From Pseudomonas sp. F(2018) (GTDB taxonomy: Bacteria > Pseudomonadota > Gammaproteobacteria > Pseudomonadales > Pseudomonadaceae): a DNA stretch of 64,000 nt. The notes under the pieces were generated by a model. The model was not told the DNA's origin, ran no database searches, and saw only the letters and a program-made list of their open reading frames with translations. The DNA is taken from assembly GCF_005508865.1 (NCBI RefSeq), contig NZ_SCOM01000002.1, positions 124,001-188,000 on the forward strand, read 5' to 3'. Below are positions 50,589 through 59,078 of the stretch, in pieces; positions within the stretch are counted from its first letter, which is position 1; the number at the start of each line of letters is the position of its first letter. Both the position numbers and the translations under genes were made by a program.

Positions 50589-53126
50589 TCACTTGCCCGG
50601 CATCAGCATCAGGCGCTTGTTGCCATAGACCTTGTCGACGTTGCGGCTCTGGAACGGGAAGCTCATGTAGCCGCCCTTGAGCCAGGCGTCGATGCCGTCG
50701 GCATAGTGCGGGCTGGCCGGGTTGCCGGACTGGCCGGAGCTGTTGACCCCGATCATCGGTTCTTCCAGGCCGAAGTCGACCACCACGCGCATGGCCGGGA
50801 TCAGCCATACGTTGAAGTCATTGCCCCATTCGTAGGCGGCCACGTTGAGGGTGCCGTGGTCGCCACCGGCCGGGTAGGGGCCGCGGTCCAGATAGCCGCT
50901 GATGGCCTCGATGCCACTGCGCTGGCTGGCGCTCAGGTAGGGCGCCATCTTGGTAGCCTCGCTGGTCCAACGGTACTGGTGCAGCTTGCCCCACTGCCAG
51001 GCGCTGCGGTTGGCGCCCAGTTCGGCTTCCAGGTAGCTGACGGCGCCGGCCAGGCTGCGCGCCATGATCGCCGGCTTGTCTTCCTTCTGCGCGGTCTTCA
51101 CGTCGTCCCAGAACGGACTGTCGTCGCGCCCCAGCAGGTGGTCGGCCTGGGCCGAATAGCTGTTGTTGCCGATCTCCACCAGGGCGCGCCAGGCCGGGCT
51201 GGTCTGCGGGCCCAGCTCGTCGAGGAAGGTGGCCTTGGCGCTTTCCTGGAGGAAGGCGCTGTACAGCGCGGCATCGGCCGAGAAGGCGGCTATGCGCCCG
51301 TCGAAGGCCATCAGGCGCTTGTAGGCTTCCTCGGCCTTGCCGCGCTCGGCGGCCGGCAGGGCGGCGATGGCCTTCTTCAGCGGCGCGGCCATGCCCGGTG
51401 CGTCGAACATCGCCTGCAGCTTGCCGGCGAACGGCGTGGTCTGGTCGTACTGCATGGCGATCATGCTTTTCTGGTCGTGGCGTCCGGAGCCGGCCAGCTG
51501 CGCGATGCGTTCGGCACGCTCGGGGTAGAACCAGGAGTTGGACAGCTGCATGCCATAGCCGCGCGGCACCGTGCGGTGGTTGGCGGTGCCCAGCCAGCCC
51601 TGCATCGGGTCCTGGTCGTAGGGGTGCAGCATGGCGTCGGCGTAGCCGTCCCAGTCGTAGGCGCCGTCCCAGCCCGGCGACGGCACCAGACCGGTGCCCT
51701 GCCTGCGGTTGGGGTAGCGGCCGGTGACCTGCCAGCCGATGTGCTGGGCGTCGGCGAACACGATGTTCAGTGCCATGGCGCGCACTTCGCGGGTGGCCTC
51801 GAAGGCCTGCTCCACCGACTGGGCGCGGGACAGGTCGAAGAAGGCGTCGATCGATTGGTCCGCCTCGCCCTGGATGCTGCGCAGGGCCAGGCCGTAGCCG
51901 CTGGACATCTGCAGCGGTTGCAGCGGGGATTTGCGCTCGCCCAGCGCCGAGTTTAGCAGCGGGCCGTTACGGGTTTCCCAGACGGTCTCGCGGATCGGCC
52001 GCTGGCCGCGGATGAAGAAGGTTTCCTGGCGCTCGCGGGCCGGCTGCCACCTGCCGTTGGCCTGGTAGTAGAGGCGGCCGCCCTCGCGCTTGAGCTTCTC
52101 CAGGAACAGGTCCTGGTTGTCGCCCATGACCATGGTCATGCCCCAGGCCAGCTTGCCGTTGAAGCCGGCGACCACGGCCGGCACCCCGGCGATGGACACG
52201 CCGGCGGCCTGGAATTTCGGCGAGCGGATCTGTACGAAGTTCCAGATCGAAGGCATCGACAGCGGCAGGTGGGTGTCGTTGGCCAGCAGGCTCTTGCCGC
52301 TGCGACTCTTCTGCGGGGCGATGGCCCAGTTGTTGGAGGCGGCGACGCCGAGCATGTTCAGCGCCGCGACCTGGCCGGCGGCGTTGTTTACCGCGGCCAG
52401 GCCCGGAATCTTGCCGACCAGGCTCAGACCGCGCAGCTTCTCGGCTTCCTCGAAGGGCAGCGGCTCGTCCGGGTAGCTGGGCAGCAGCCAGGCCAGCTTG
52501 TCGGCGCCGACCTTGTCCGCCAGGTTCAGCGAGGCGATTTCCTCCTGCAGGTTGACCGACAGGCCGAAGTTGAGCAGGCAGAACAGCAGCACCGAGTCTT
52601 CCGGTTTCCAGTAGGCCGGACGGTAGCCGCTCTCGGCCAGGTCCATCGGCAGCTTGTCCTGATAGCGGAACAGGTAGGCGTTGACGCCGCGCGAGTACAC
52701 CTCGAAGAACTTCTTGATGCGCGGCGAGGCGTTCTTGTACAGCACCTCGGCGCTGGCGCGCAGGTTGACGGTGCGCATGAAACGGTCGATTTCCAGCACA
52801 CCGGGGCCGTTCATCTCGGCCAGGCGACCCTCGGCGAGCAGGCGCATGCCGACCATCTGGCTGAGGCGGTCGGCGGCGTGCACGTAGCCCAGGGCGAACA
52901 GCGCGTCGTGGAAGGTGGTGGTCTCGATCAGCGGCATGCCCAGCGGATTGCGCCGGATCACCACGCTCTGCGCCAGCCCCTGGACGCGGACGATGCCCTG
53001 GTCCGGGTGCACGCTGCTGGCGTAGCGGCCATTGAGGAAGGACTGGCAGCCGCCGAGAAACAGGGTGCTGCACAGGGTGGCAGCAGCGGCGACGAACAGC
53101 GGACGAGAAAACAGGCGCGAACCCAT
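50589..53126 (-). CDS. quiP: Acyl-homoserine lactone acylase QuiP
   Basis: 845 residues, lipoprotein signal with lipobox LGGC (about 24-27), so periplasmic. Ntn-hydrolase precursor of the penicillin acylase family: the beta chain would begin at Ser264 in [10 protein letters not shown] after self-cleavage, with [16 protein letters not shown], and YDQTTPF further on. P. aeruginosa QuiP is of nearly the same length and start (GMPLIE-S/T--HDALF-LGYVHA). Degrades long-chain AHL signals by removing the acyl chain. ATG 53126 after AGGAG. Confidence 0.85.
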   Translation of the reverse strand: MGSRLFSRPLFVAAAATLCSTLFLGGCQSFLNGRYASSVHPDQGIVRVQGLAQSVVIRRNPLGMPLIETTTFHDALFALGYVHAADRLSQMVGMRLLAEGRLAEMNGPGVLEIDRFMRTVNLRASAEVLYKNASPRIKKFFEVYSRGVNAYLFRYQDKLPMDLAESGYRPAYWKPEDSVLLFCLLNFGLSVNLQEEIASLNLADKVGADKLAWLLPSYPDEPLPFEEAEKLRGLSLVGKIPGLAAVNNAAGQVAALNMLGVAASNNWAIAPQKSRSGKSLLANDTHLPLSMPSIWNFVQIRSPKFQAAGVSIAGVPAVVAGFNGKLAWGMTMVMGDNQDLFLEKLKREGGRLYYQANGRWQPARERQETFFIRGQRPIRETVWETRNGPLLNSALGERKSPLQPLQMSSGYGLALRSIQGEADQSIDAFFDLSRAQSVEQAFEATREVRAMALNIVFADAQHIGWQVTGRYPNRRQGTGLVPSPGWDGAYDWDGYADAMLHPYDQDPMQGWLGTANHRTVPRGYGMQLSNSWFYPERAERIAQLAGSGRHDQKSMIAMQYDQTTPFAGKLQAMFDAPGMAAPLKKAIAALPAAERGKAEEAYKRLMAFDGRIAAFSADAALYSAFLQESAKATFLDELGPQTSPAWRALVEIGNNSYSAQADHLLGRDDSPFWDDVKTAQKEDKPAIMARSLAGAVSYLEAELGANRSAWQWGKLHQYRWTSEATKMAPYLSASQRSGIEAISGYLDRGPYPAGGDHGTLNVAAYEWGNDFNVWLIPAMRVVVDFGLEEPMIGVNSSGQSGNPASPHYADGIDAWLKGGYMSFPFQSRNVDKVYGNKRLMLMPGK

Positions 53127-53233
53127 GACTGGCTCCTGGAGCAGGGCGGCGGACGATGGGCGGATTGTAGAGGGCGGAAGCAGCGGGGAGTAGGGGCCTG
53201 GCAGGGCATTGCGCCCTGCCGGGTGGGTTCAGG

Positions 53234-53434
53234 TCAGGCGCCGTGGCACTTCTTGAACTTCTTCTGGCTGCCGCAGGGGCAGGGATCGTTGCGGCCGACT
53301 TCCTTCAGCGGGTTGCGCACCGGCTCCTGGTGATGATGATTGCAGTGCGGGCCGTGCACGTGGCCATCGTCATCATGGTGATGATCGTGGTCGTGGTTGC
53401 AGTCGGGGCCGTGGACGTGGGGTTGCTGAGTCAT
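53234..53434 (-). CDS. His-rich SEC-C zinc-binding protein
   Basis: 66 residues. The C-terminal [18 protein letters not shown] is a full SEC-C motif (CxCxGS...C-H). The first 36 residues hold 14 His in [20 protein letters not shown], so it should bind several Zn, Ni or Co ions. Possible metal-binding or chaperone role; SEC-C alone occurs in SecA. Ends 4 nt upstream of the lipoprotein gene stop, i.e. downstream of it in the same direction. Confidence 0.8.
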   Translation of the reverse strand: MTQQPHVHGPDCNHDHDHHHDDDGHVHGPHCNHHHQEPVRNPLKEVGRNDPCPCGSQKKFKKCHGA

Positions 53435-53438
53435 GAAG

Positions 53439-53933
53439 CTACTCCGGAATATGATCGCCGGGGATTATCTCGCCATTGCGCTGCAGATGCACGTCGCGGC
53501 CGAACAGCAGCCCGGTCTTCACCTCGCCGCTCAGGCGGTAGCGGATCGGTCGATTGGGATCTTCCAGGGCCTTGACCACGCCCTTGAGGTGGCGCCACAG
53601 GTTGGTGCGCACCGGCACCTCGAAGTTGCTGTGGCCATGGGCGGGGACGTTGAGCCACTCGCTGGACTCGCCTTCGGCCAGCGGCACGCCGTTGAGCTCG
53701 ATGTCGTAGCTCAGGCCGCGCATCGGTAGTTCGAAGTCGTTGGGATTGTCGATGCGAAAGCGCAGGGAAAACTGCTGCTCCAGCAGTTTGGCCTTGATCA
53801 CATCGACCTTGACGAGGTGGACTTCCGGGTCCTGGAAGTCACCGCTGAACCAGCTGGTGCATCCCGTGAGGCCTGACAGCAGGCCGCTGATGATCGTCAG
53901 GGCGATGATATGGGATCGCATCTGTGAAAACAT
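53439..53933 (-). CDS. LEA-type 2 (WHy-domain) lipoprotein
   Basis: 164 residues from ATG 53933 (TTGGAGCG upstream). Lipobox LTGC (about 22-25). The mature part has [20 protein letters not shown] (about 55-74) with the conserved NPN turn of LEA14/WHy beta-sandwich domains. Periplasmic lipoprotein of unknown role. Followed by the SEC-C gene; divergent from the 191-aa gene (112 bp apart). Confidence 0.8.
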   Translation of the reverse strand: MFSQMRSHIIALTIISGLLSGLTGCTSWFSGDFQDPEVHLVKVDVIKAKLLEQQFSLRFRIDNPNDFELPMRGLSYDIELNGVPLAEGESSEWLNVPAHGHSNFEVPVRTNLWRHLKGVVKALEDPNRPIRYRLSGEVKTGLLFGRDVHLQRNGEIIPGDHIPE

Positions 53934-54045
53934 TGCATCGCTCCAATGGACGCCCCAGTGTAACAAGCGGCTGCTTGGCGGCCACCTGCTGTTCCCAGAA
54001 AAAAACTGCGCCATACTGGGGGCCGAATTGGACAGGAGTGTGACC

Positions 54046-54621
54046 ATGAGCCTCTACGAGATCGCCTTCGCCGGGCAGGTGGTGCCGGGTGCGGCGCTGG
54101 AGCAGGTGAAGGAGAATCTGGCGCTATTGTTCCAGGCCGATGCCCAGCGCATCGCCTTGCTGTTCTCCGGTCGGCGCATCGTGATCAAGAGCAACCTGGA
54201 TGCCGCCGGTGCCGAGAAGTACCGCGCGACCATGGAGCGTGCCGGGGCGCTGGCCATCGTTCAGGCGCTGGAAGTGGAGGAGGTAGAGATGGCCCCGCCA
54301 CCGGCTCCTGCTCCGGTTGCCACCCCCGCTCCGGCACCTGCCGCAGTTGCGCCAGCGCCGGTGGCTGCCTCCGGTAACGCTACCTCGGCGCGGGTGATTC
54401 CACGTGACGAGTACATGGCGGCTTTCAGTGATGTGCAGGCACCGGACTTCGGGATCGCGCCGGTAGGAGCCGATCTGCAGGATGCCAAGCCCGAGGCCCA
54501 GGCCCCGCAGGTGGATTTCTCGCAGTTCAGCCTGGCACCGACCGGCAGCGACATGGGCCAGGCCAAGGCCGCGCCGGCCGGGCCGCCGCCCGATACGTCG
54601 CACCTCAAACTGCAGGAGTGA
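54046..54621 (+). CDS. Hypothetical protein with Pro/Ala linker
   Basis: 191 residues. Residues 1-75 (YEIAFAGQVVPGAALEQVKE, later MERAGALAIVQ) form a compact domain of the type where acidic and basic helices alternate; then a Pro/Ala linker (about 81-110) and a low-complexity tail with two FGIAPVGADL / FSLAPTGSDM units. No membrane segment. The first domain may be a small RNA- or protein-binding fold; unknown family. ATG 54046 with ACAGGAG. Confidence 0.65.
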   Translation: MSLYEIAFAGQVVPGAALEQVKENLALLFQADAQRIALLFSGRRIVIKSNLDAAGAEKYRATMERAGALAIVQALEVEEVEMAPPPAPAPVATPAPAPAAVAPAPVAASGNATSARVIPRDEYMAAFSDVQAPDFGIAPVGADLQDAKPEAQAPQVDFSQFSLAPTGSDMGQAKAAPAGPPPDTSHLKLQE

Positions 54622-54624
54622 AGA

Positions 54625-54650
54625 ACAAGGCCCGCATTTGCGGGCCTTGT
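54625..54650. terminator. Terminator between the 191-aa gene and the convergent secreted gene
   Basis: ACAAGGCCCGC-ATTT-GCGGGCCTTGT, a perfect 11-bp stem, followed by CTTGTG. Immediately after the stop at 54621. Confidence 0.8.
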
Positions 54651-54661
54651 CTTGTGCGGCT

Positions 54662-55774
54662 TCAGCTCTTGCTGGTCGTGCACTTGGCCTGGGCCTGGGG
54701 CGGCGTCAGGTTGCGGATCGAGGTGTAGAACAGCTCGCAGGTCTGCACCTGGTCGGTGACCTGCCATTTCTGCGTGCAGCTGTTCAGCGTTTGCTGCGGA
54801 TCGGCAGAAGGATTCTGGCCCATGCCGGCCTGCCAGCAGGCGGCGCTGATGTCCTGACCCATCACCTTGAGCCCGGCGGCATCTGCCTTCGCCTGGTCGC
54901 CGCCGTAGTTCTCCGGATCGGCCGCGTACCAGATATAGCTCGGGTGGTTGGCGCCGAGCACCGGCACGTTCTGGCCCGGTGCCGGGGTGATCTCGTCCAG
55001 CCCCAACACGCCGATGTTGACCTTGTACTGATTGTTGACCCAGGTGCGTACCGGTCCGCCGAACGCGACCATGGGCAGCGGAGTACCGCTGCCGGCGGTG
55101 AGCTGGGCGACCATCGTCGTCTGGTAGTCGGTGAAGTAGCTGTAGACCCCTTCGAGGTCGCTGCCGGCGCTGGCCGGTGCGGCGATCGGGGCGATGTCGA
55201 TGATGGTCTGGTAGGCCGGGGTCTGCGCCGCCGCCACGCCGTTCTCAGTCAGCAGCGAGGCCCAGCGGTCGGTGGTCTTGGACTCCAGGTAGTCCTGGGC
55301 CTGGGTCAGCGAATAGTCCGGCGGGAAGTGCAGCAGTTCCACGCTCTTGCGGTTGTCCAGGGCCATGCCCAGGGGCAGGAAGAAGTACCAGCTGTACTGC
55401 CACTTGCCGTCGCTGTTGAGCTTGCTGGCGCCGTCGAAGGCCGAGTCGCCGGCGGCCAGCAGGTTGCTCAGCGGTGTGCCGTAATCGGTGGGAACGCCGC
55501 TGAAGCTGGCCGTGAGCATGTCGCCGCTCTGGCTGACCTTGACCGTGGCATCGGCGTAGCCGTCGCGCTCCAGGCTCTGCTGCAGGTAGTGCTCGGCGGT
55601 CTGCTCCAGCGTCCAGTCGCGATAACAGATCACGCTGCAGTTGTTGGGGTAGGCGAACAGGCGGGTGACGCGCTCGCTGCTGCCCAGGCTGACCTGCACA
55701 TCGTCCGCCTGAACGGCGCCGACCAATAGCAGGGCGACCAGGCCGGCCGCCGCTCCACTGTGCTTGTGCTTCAT
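54662..55774 (-). CDS. Exported hypothetical protein
   Basis: 370 residues with a cleavable signal (GAAAGLVALLLVGAVQA then DDVQVSL). Mature part is globular, Cys-containing (NNCSVICYRDW, CWQAGM, CELFYTS, CTTSKS at the end), rich in Tyr/Trp. Periplasmic or secreted. I do not recognise its family; a homologue may lie near dinG in P. aeruginosa but I cannot confirm. Convergent with the 191-aa gene. Confidence 0.65.
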   Translation of the reverse strand: MKHKHSGAAAGLVALLLVGAVQADDVQVSLGSSERVTRLFAYPNNCSVICYRDWTLEQTAEHYLQQSLERDGYADATVKVSQSGDMLTASFSGVPTDYGTPLSNLLAAGDSAFDGASKLNSDGKWQYSWYFFLPLGMALDNRKSVELLHFPPDYSLTQAQDYLESKTTDRWASLLTENGVAAAQTPAYQTIIDIAPIAAPASAGSDLEGVYSYFTDYQTTMVAQLTAGSGTPLPMVAFGGPVRTWVNNQYKVNIGVLGLDEITPAPGQNVPVLGANHPSYIWYAADPENYGGDQAKADAAGLKVMGQDISAACWQAGMGQNPSADPQQTLNSCTQKWQVTDQVQTCELFYTSIRNLTPPQAQAKCTTSKS

Positions 55775-55837
55775 CTACTGCTCCTTGTTGGCCCCGGCCC
55801 CCGCCGGGTTCTGGCTAACAAATGAAGCAGAGTTTTC

Positions 55838-56308
55838 TCAGCTCAGGTAGCTGCTGCAGCACTTCTTGAACTTCTGTCCGCTGTTGCAGGGGCAGGGGTC
55901 GTTGCGCCCGGCCTTGAGTGGCGTGGTGGGGTCGAGGAAGTACCAGCGGCCGTCGCGCTGGACGAAGGCCGAGCGCTCGCGGTGGCTGTGCTCGCCGCTG
56001 CCATCGTGCCAGCGCGCGGTGAAGGTGACGAAGGCGTGCTCGGGCTGCGCGCCGATCAGTTCGCTGCCTTCCACTTCCAGCCCCAGCCAGGTGCTGCCCA
56101 GGCTCCAGGCGCGGATGCCGTCGCGGTCGAGACCCGCCTGCTGGGCGGGCAGGGTGGTGGCCACCAGGTAGTCGACCAGGCCCAGCACATAGGCGCTGTA
56201 GCGCGAACGCATCAGGTGTTCGGCGCTGGGGGCCGGAGTGCCCTGGTGATAGTGGCCGCAGCAGGCGTCCAGCGAACTGCCGCTGCCGCAGGGACAGGCT
56301 TGGCTCAT
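55838..56308 (-). CDS. ychJ: YchJ-family SEC-C protein
   Basis: 156 residues. Starts with a Cys-rich end ([16 protein letters not shown]) and ends with a second SEC-C copy ([17 protein letters not shown]), around a NTF2-like/YchJ middle ([20 protein letters not shown]). Zinc binding at both ends. Function unknown; the family is widespread in gamma-proteobacteria. The start is 4 nt after the DUF6231 stop, so translationally linked. Confidence 0.85.
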   Translation of the reverse strand: MSQACPCGSGSSLDACCGHYHQGTPAPSAEHLMRSRYSAYVLGLVDYLVATTLPAQQAGLDRDGIRAWSLGSTWLGLEVEGSELIGAQPEHAFVTFTARWHDGSGEHSHRERSAFVQRDGRWYFLDPTTPLKAGRNDPCPCNSGQKFKKCCSSYLS

Positions 56309-56312
56309 GGCA

Positions 56313-56810
56313 TCACCACCAGTACTTGCCGAAGTTCTGCGGATTGGCCCAGAACTTGGCGTTCAGCCAGTCCGGAACCTGCTTGTAATCGCGTAGGTCG
56401 TAGGTGAACAGGGTCAGCGTCTGGCCTTCGCGCTGGAAGCTTTCGCTGGCCTGCAGGGCCAGGGCGAACAGCTCGGTTTCCTGCCAACCACAGGCTGCCA
56501 GGTCGACCAGCACGGCCAGGCGACTGGCGTTGAGGTTGCGGATGCCACCGAGCAATTCCAGCGCAGTGCGCTTGGGTAGGTGCTCCAGGCAATCCACCAC
56601 CAGTGCAAGATCGTAACGCTGGGCCGCCAGGTCGGCCGGTAACGCCCCGGCCGGAGCATGAGCCAGCAGGGTCTGCGGATGAGCTTCCTGGAAGGCGGCT
56701 ACCGCCGGCAGCTGGCTGGCGCCGACCAGCAACAGGCGCTGCGGCGCATGGTGATCGAGCAGCGCGGCCAAGGCCTGCTGCGGTGTGCGTGAGGATGGAG
56801 CGTGATTCAT
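56313..56810 (-). CDS. DUF6231-like protein (methyltransferase-like fold)
   Basis: 165 residues. The segment [20 protein letters not shown] (about 24-43) resembles a degenerate SAM site, and [20 protein letters not shown] (about 71-90) resembles the second strand of a Rossmann methyltransferase. Key SAM-binding glycines are not clear, so it may be a non-catalytic relative. Upstream of ychJ in one unit. Confidence 0.7.
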   Translation of the reverse strand: MNHAPSSRTPQQALAALLDHHAPQRLLLVGASQLPAVAAFQEAHPQTLLAHAPAGALPADLAAQRYDLALVVDCLEHLPKRTALELLGGIRNLNASRLAVLVDLAACGWQETELFALALQASESFQREGQTLTLFTYDLRDYKQVPDWLNAKFWANPQNFGKYWW

Positions 56811-56972
56811 ATGGTGAAAATCCCGAGTACGAATGCCAAGACTATCGCGCTCCGAGCTTATGGCCTATGGACCTTGGTATGGAAACTGCCTATAACTGGC
56901 AGATAGTAAGGAAGCCATCTTTACTTCTTTGCTGTCGGTTGTATGCCGATTCCCTACAGGAGACCTAAGAAG

Positions 56973-57599
56973 ATGAGTATCACAAGGAAAGCTGTACCCC
57001 TGATCCTGGCAAGCGGCCTGCTGACCGGCTGTGCTGGCATTCAGAAAACCGACTGGCCGACCTGCGCGGCCGTTGGTGGTGTGACCGGTGCTGCACTGGG
57101 TGCGATTGAGAGCTCTGAGTGGGCGGGTGGCGGTGCGCTGGTTGGCGCCGGTATGGCCGCGGCTTATTGCTGGGTGCATGGCGCCGAAGAGCAAGTGGCC
57201 GTGGTCGAAGAGACCGTGGTCGAGGAGACTGTCACTCCGGAAGCCGCCGAGCCGGTACGTGTCGAGCTGGACGTCAAGTTCGACTTCGACAAGTCCGTGG
57301 TCAAGGAAGAAAGCCAAGGCGACATCAAGGCGCTGGCCGATTTCCTCAGCCAGTACCCGTCCACCAGCACCGTGGTTGAAGGTCACACCGACTCCGTCGG
57401 CACCGACGCTTACAACCAGGGTCTGTCCGAGCGTCGTGCCAATGCCGTACGTGACGTACTGGTCAACCAGTATGGCGTCGGCGGTGACCGCGTGAGCTCG
57501 GTGGGTTATGGCGAAAGCCGCCCGGTGGCTGACAACTCCACCAGCGAAGGCCGTGCCATCAACCGTCGCGTGGAAGCCGAGGTTGAAGCTCGCCCCTAA
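56973..57599 (+). CDS. OmpA-family lipoprotein, copy 1
   Basis: 208 residues. Lipobox LTGC (about 16-19), then a Gly-rich membrane-like stretch (GGVTGAALGAIESSEWAGGG), then the OmpA C-terminal domain: VELDVKFDFDKSVVKEES (about 100-117), VEGHTDSVGTDAYNQGLSER (about 140-159) and INRRVEAEVEA. Binds peptidoglycan diaminopimelate through the conserved Asp/Arg. ATG 56973, with ACAGGAG upstream. Confidence 0.9.
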   Translation: MSITRKAVPLILASGLLTGCAGIQKTDWPTCAAVGGVTGAALGAIESSEWAGGGALVGAGMAAAYCWVHGAEEQVAVVEETVVEETVTPEAAEPVRVELDVKFDFDKSVVKEESQGDIKALADFLSQYPSTSTVVEGHTDSVGTDAYNQGLSERRANAVRDVLVNQYGVGGDRVSSVGYGESRPVADNSTSEGRAINRRVEAEVEARP

Positions 57600-57685
57600 G
57601 TAGTCATCTCCCGGCAAGGCGGCTGCAGCACAAGGCGCAGTCGTCCACCGGGACTGGCTTGTACACTTTGGGGGACGGGTCTTTA

Positions 57686-57723
57686 CTCCTGTGTTACCGG
57701 TAATCGAACCGGTGACACAGGAG
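57686..57723 (+). promoter_or_regulatory. 16-bp hairpin containing the ribosome site of the second OmpA gene
   Basis: Arms 57686-57701 and 57708-57723 pair over all 16 positions (one G-U), loop AATCGA. The GGAG ribosome site of ATG 57732 is the last four bases of the 3' arm. It looks like a translation control element (thermometer, or site for a small RNA or protein), or less likely a terminator of copy 1 (no T-run). Confidence 0.75.
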
Positions 57724-57731
57724 ATCCCGCC

Positions 57732-58469
57732 ATGAGAAGAATCTCAAGGGCAGTTGTACCCCTTCTCTTGGTCAGTAGTGTTCTTTCTGGTTGCGTCACG
57801 ACTTCCAGTACGGGAGATGCGCCGCTCAACCAAGGGAACTGGCCCATTTGCACGGCGATTGGCGGCCTGGCCGGAGGAGGTCTTGGCGCCATCGAAAGTT
57901 CTACTTGGGCAGCTGGAGGTGCCGTGGCCGGTGCGGTCATCGGAACTCTGATCTGCTATGCCCAGGACGGCGACCAGGATGGCGATGGTGTATTCGATCG
58001 CCGCGACCGTTGCCCCGATACCCCGCCCAACACTCCGGTACGGCACAACGGTTGCCCGCTGCCCACCTATCCGGATTCCGCCCCTGCCGCCGAGCCTGTA
58101 GTCGATGCAGGTGATCCGGTGCGTGTCGAGCTGGACGTCAAGTTCGATTACGACAAGTCTGTGGTCAAGCAAGAAAGCCAGGCCGATATCAAGGCAGTGG
58201 CCGACTTCATGAGCCAATACCCGCAGACCAGCACCACGGTGGAAGGTCACACCGACTCCAATGGCTCCGATGCCTACAACCAGGGTCTGTCCGAGCGGCG
58301 TGCCAACGCCGTGCGTGACGTGCTGGTCAACCAGTACGGCGTCGCGGGTGATCGGGTGTCGTCGGTAGGATACGGCGAGTCTCGCCCGGTGGCCGACAAT
58401 GGCACCGACGAGGGACGTGCCGTCAACCGTCGGGTCGAGGCGTCAGTCGAGGCGCAGCCCGCGCAATAG
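57732..58469 (+). CDS. OmpA-family lipoprotein, copy 2, with calcium-binding repeat
   Basis: 245 residues. Lipobox LSGC (about 18-21), Gly-rich stretch as in copy 1, then a thrombospondin type-3-like insert DGDQDGDGVFDRRDRCPDTP (about 78-97) that would bind Ca2+, and the same OmpA domain (VELDVKFDYDKSVVKQES, VEGHTDSNGSDAYNQGLSER). The OmpA halves of the two copies are almost the same, also at the base level (57366-57440 against 58239-58313), showing a recent duplication or gene conversion. Confidence 0.9.
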   Translation: MRRISRAVVPLLLVSSVLSGCVTTSSTGDAPLNQGNWPICTAIGGLAGGGLGAIESSTWAAGGAVAGAVIGTLICYAQDGDQDGDGVFDRRDRCPDTPPNTPVRHNGCPLPTYPDSAPAAEPVVDAGDPVRVELDVKFDYDKSVVKQESQADIKAVADFMSQYPQTSTTVEGHTDSNGSDAYNQGLSERRANAVRDVLVNQYGVAGDRVSSVGYGESRPVADNGTDEGRAVNRRVEASVEAQPAQ

Positions 58470-58488
58470 CGTTTTTGGCGGTGATCTA

Positions 58489-58518
58489 CTCCCGCACCAC
58501 TCTTGGGTGGTGCGGGAG
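58489..58518. terminator. Perfect 12-bp hairpin between convergent genes
   Basis: CTCCCGCACCAC-TCTTGG-GTGGTGCGGGAG, 19 nt after the OmpA stop and 14 nt before the CopD stop. Stem is strong but lacks a T-run on either side. Confidence 0.6.
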
Positions 58519-58532
58519 CTGATTCGGCGCTA

Positions 58533-58997
58533 TCAGAAAGTCGGGCGGGTGGCCGCAATGGCTACCAGGGCAAGCCCCACCAGCAGATTGCTTCCCACCA
58601 GACGGCGGATGCGTCCGAGAGCCTCGCCACCTGCCGGCCAGTTCTGTGCCTCCACGGCCTGGCGCAGCAGCGGTAGCTGCAGGAAGCGCACGCGCAGGAA
58701 CAGGGCGAGCATCACCAGATACAGCCCCATCATCACCTGTACATAGCGCGGCGCGGTCTCGAAGCCGGCGAAGCGCATGTGCAGCATGCCCACGCCGGAC
58801 ACCGGCAGAAGCAGCACGGCGATCCATACCCAGAGAAAGAAGCGGCGGAACACTTCCAGCCACAGAGTCAGGCGTTCCGGTGCCTGCAGTTTGGCCACGG
58901 CGGCCGGGCGCAGGATCATCCAGGCGAAGAACATGCCGCCGACCCAGACCAGGGCGGCCAGCAGGTGCACGGCATACAGAGCAGAGAAGACGGTCAT
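58533..58997 (-). CDS. CopD-family membrane protein
   Basis: 154 residues with four transmembrane segments (about 1-28, 52-74, 84-101, 134-152). YAVHLLAALVWVGGMFFAWM carries the HLxAxxxWVGGxFF signature of the CopD family; the first His may bind copper or heme. Copper tolerance or uptake role by analogy. ATG 58997, stop close to the hairpin at 58489-58518. Confidence 0.8.
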   Translation of the reverse strand: MTVFSALYAVHLLAALVWVGGMFFAWMILRPAAVAKLQAPERLTLWLEVFRRFFLWVWIAVLLLPVSGVGMLHMRFAGFETAPRYVQVMMGLYLVMLALFLRVRFLQLPLLRQAVEAQNWPAGGEALGRIRRLVGSNLLVGLALVAIAATRPTF

Positions 58998-59078
58998 CGG
59001 GAGTCTCGGTCGCGGGATGGCGCGCGAGCATAACCTATCGGTAAACTACTGAAAATTTATCCAGCCTTTTCCGCGCCC

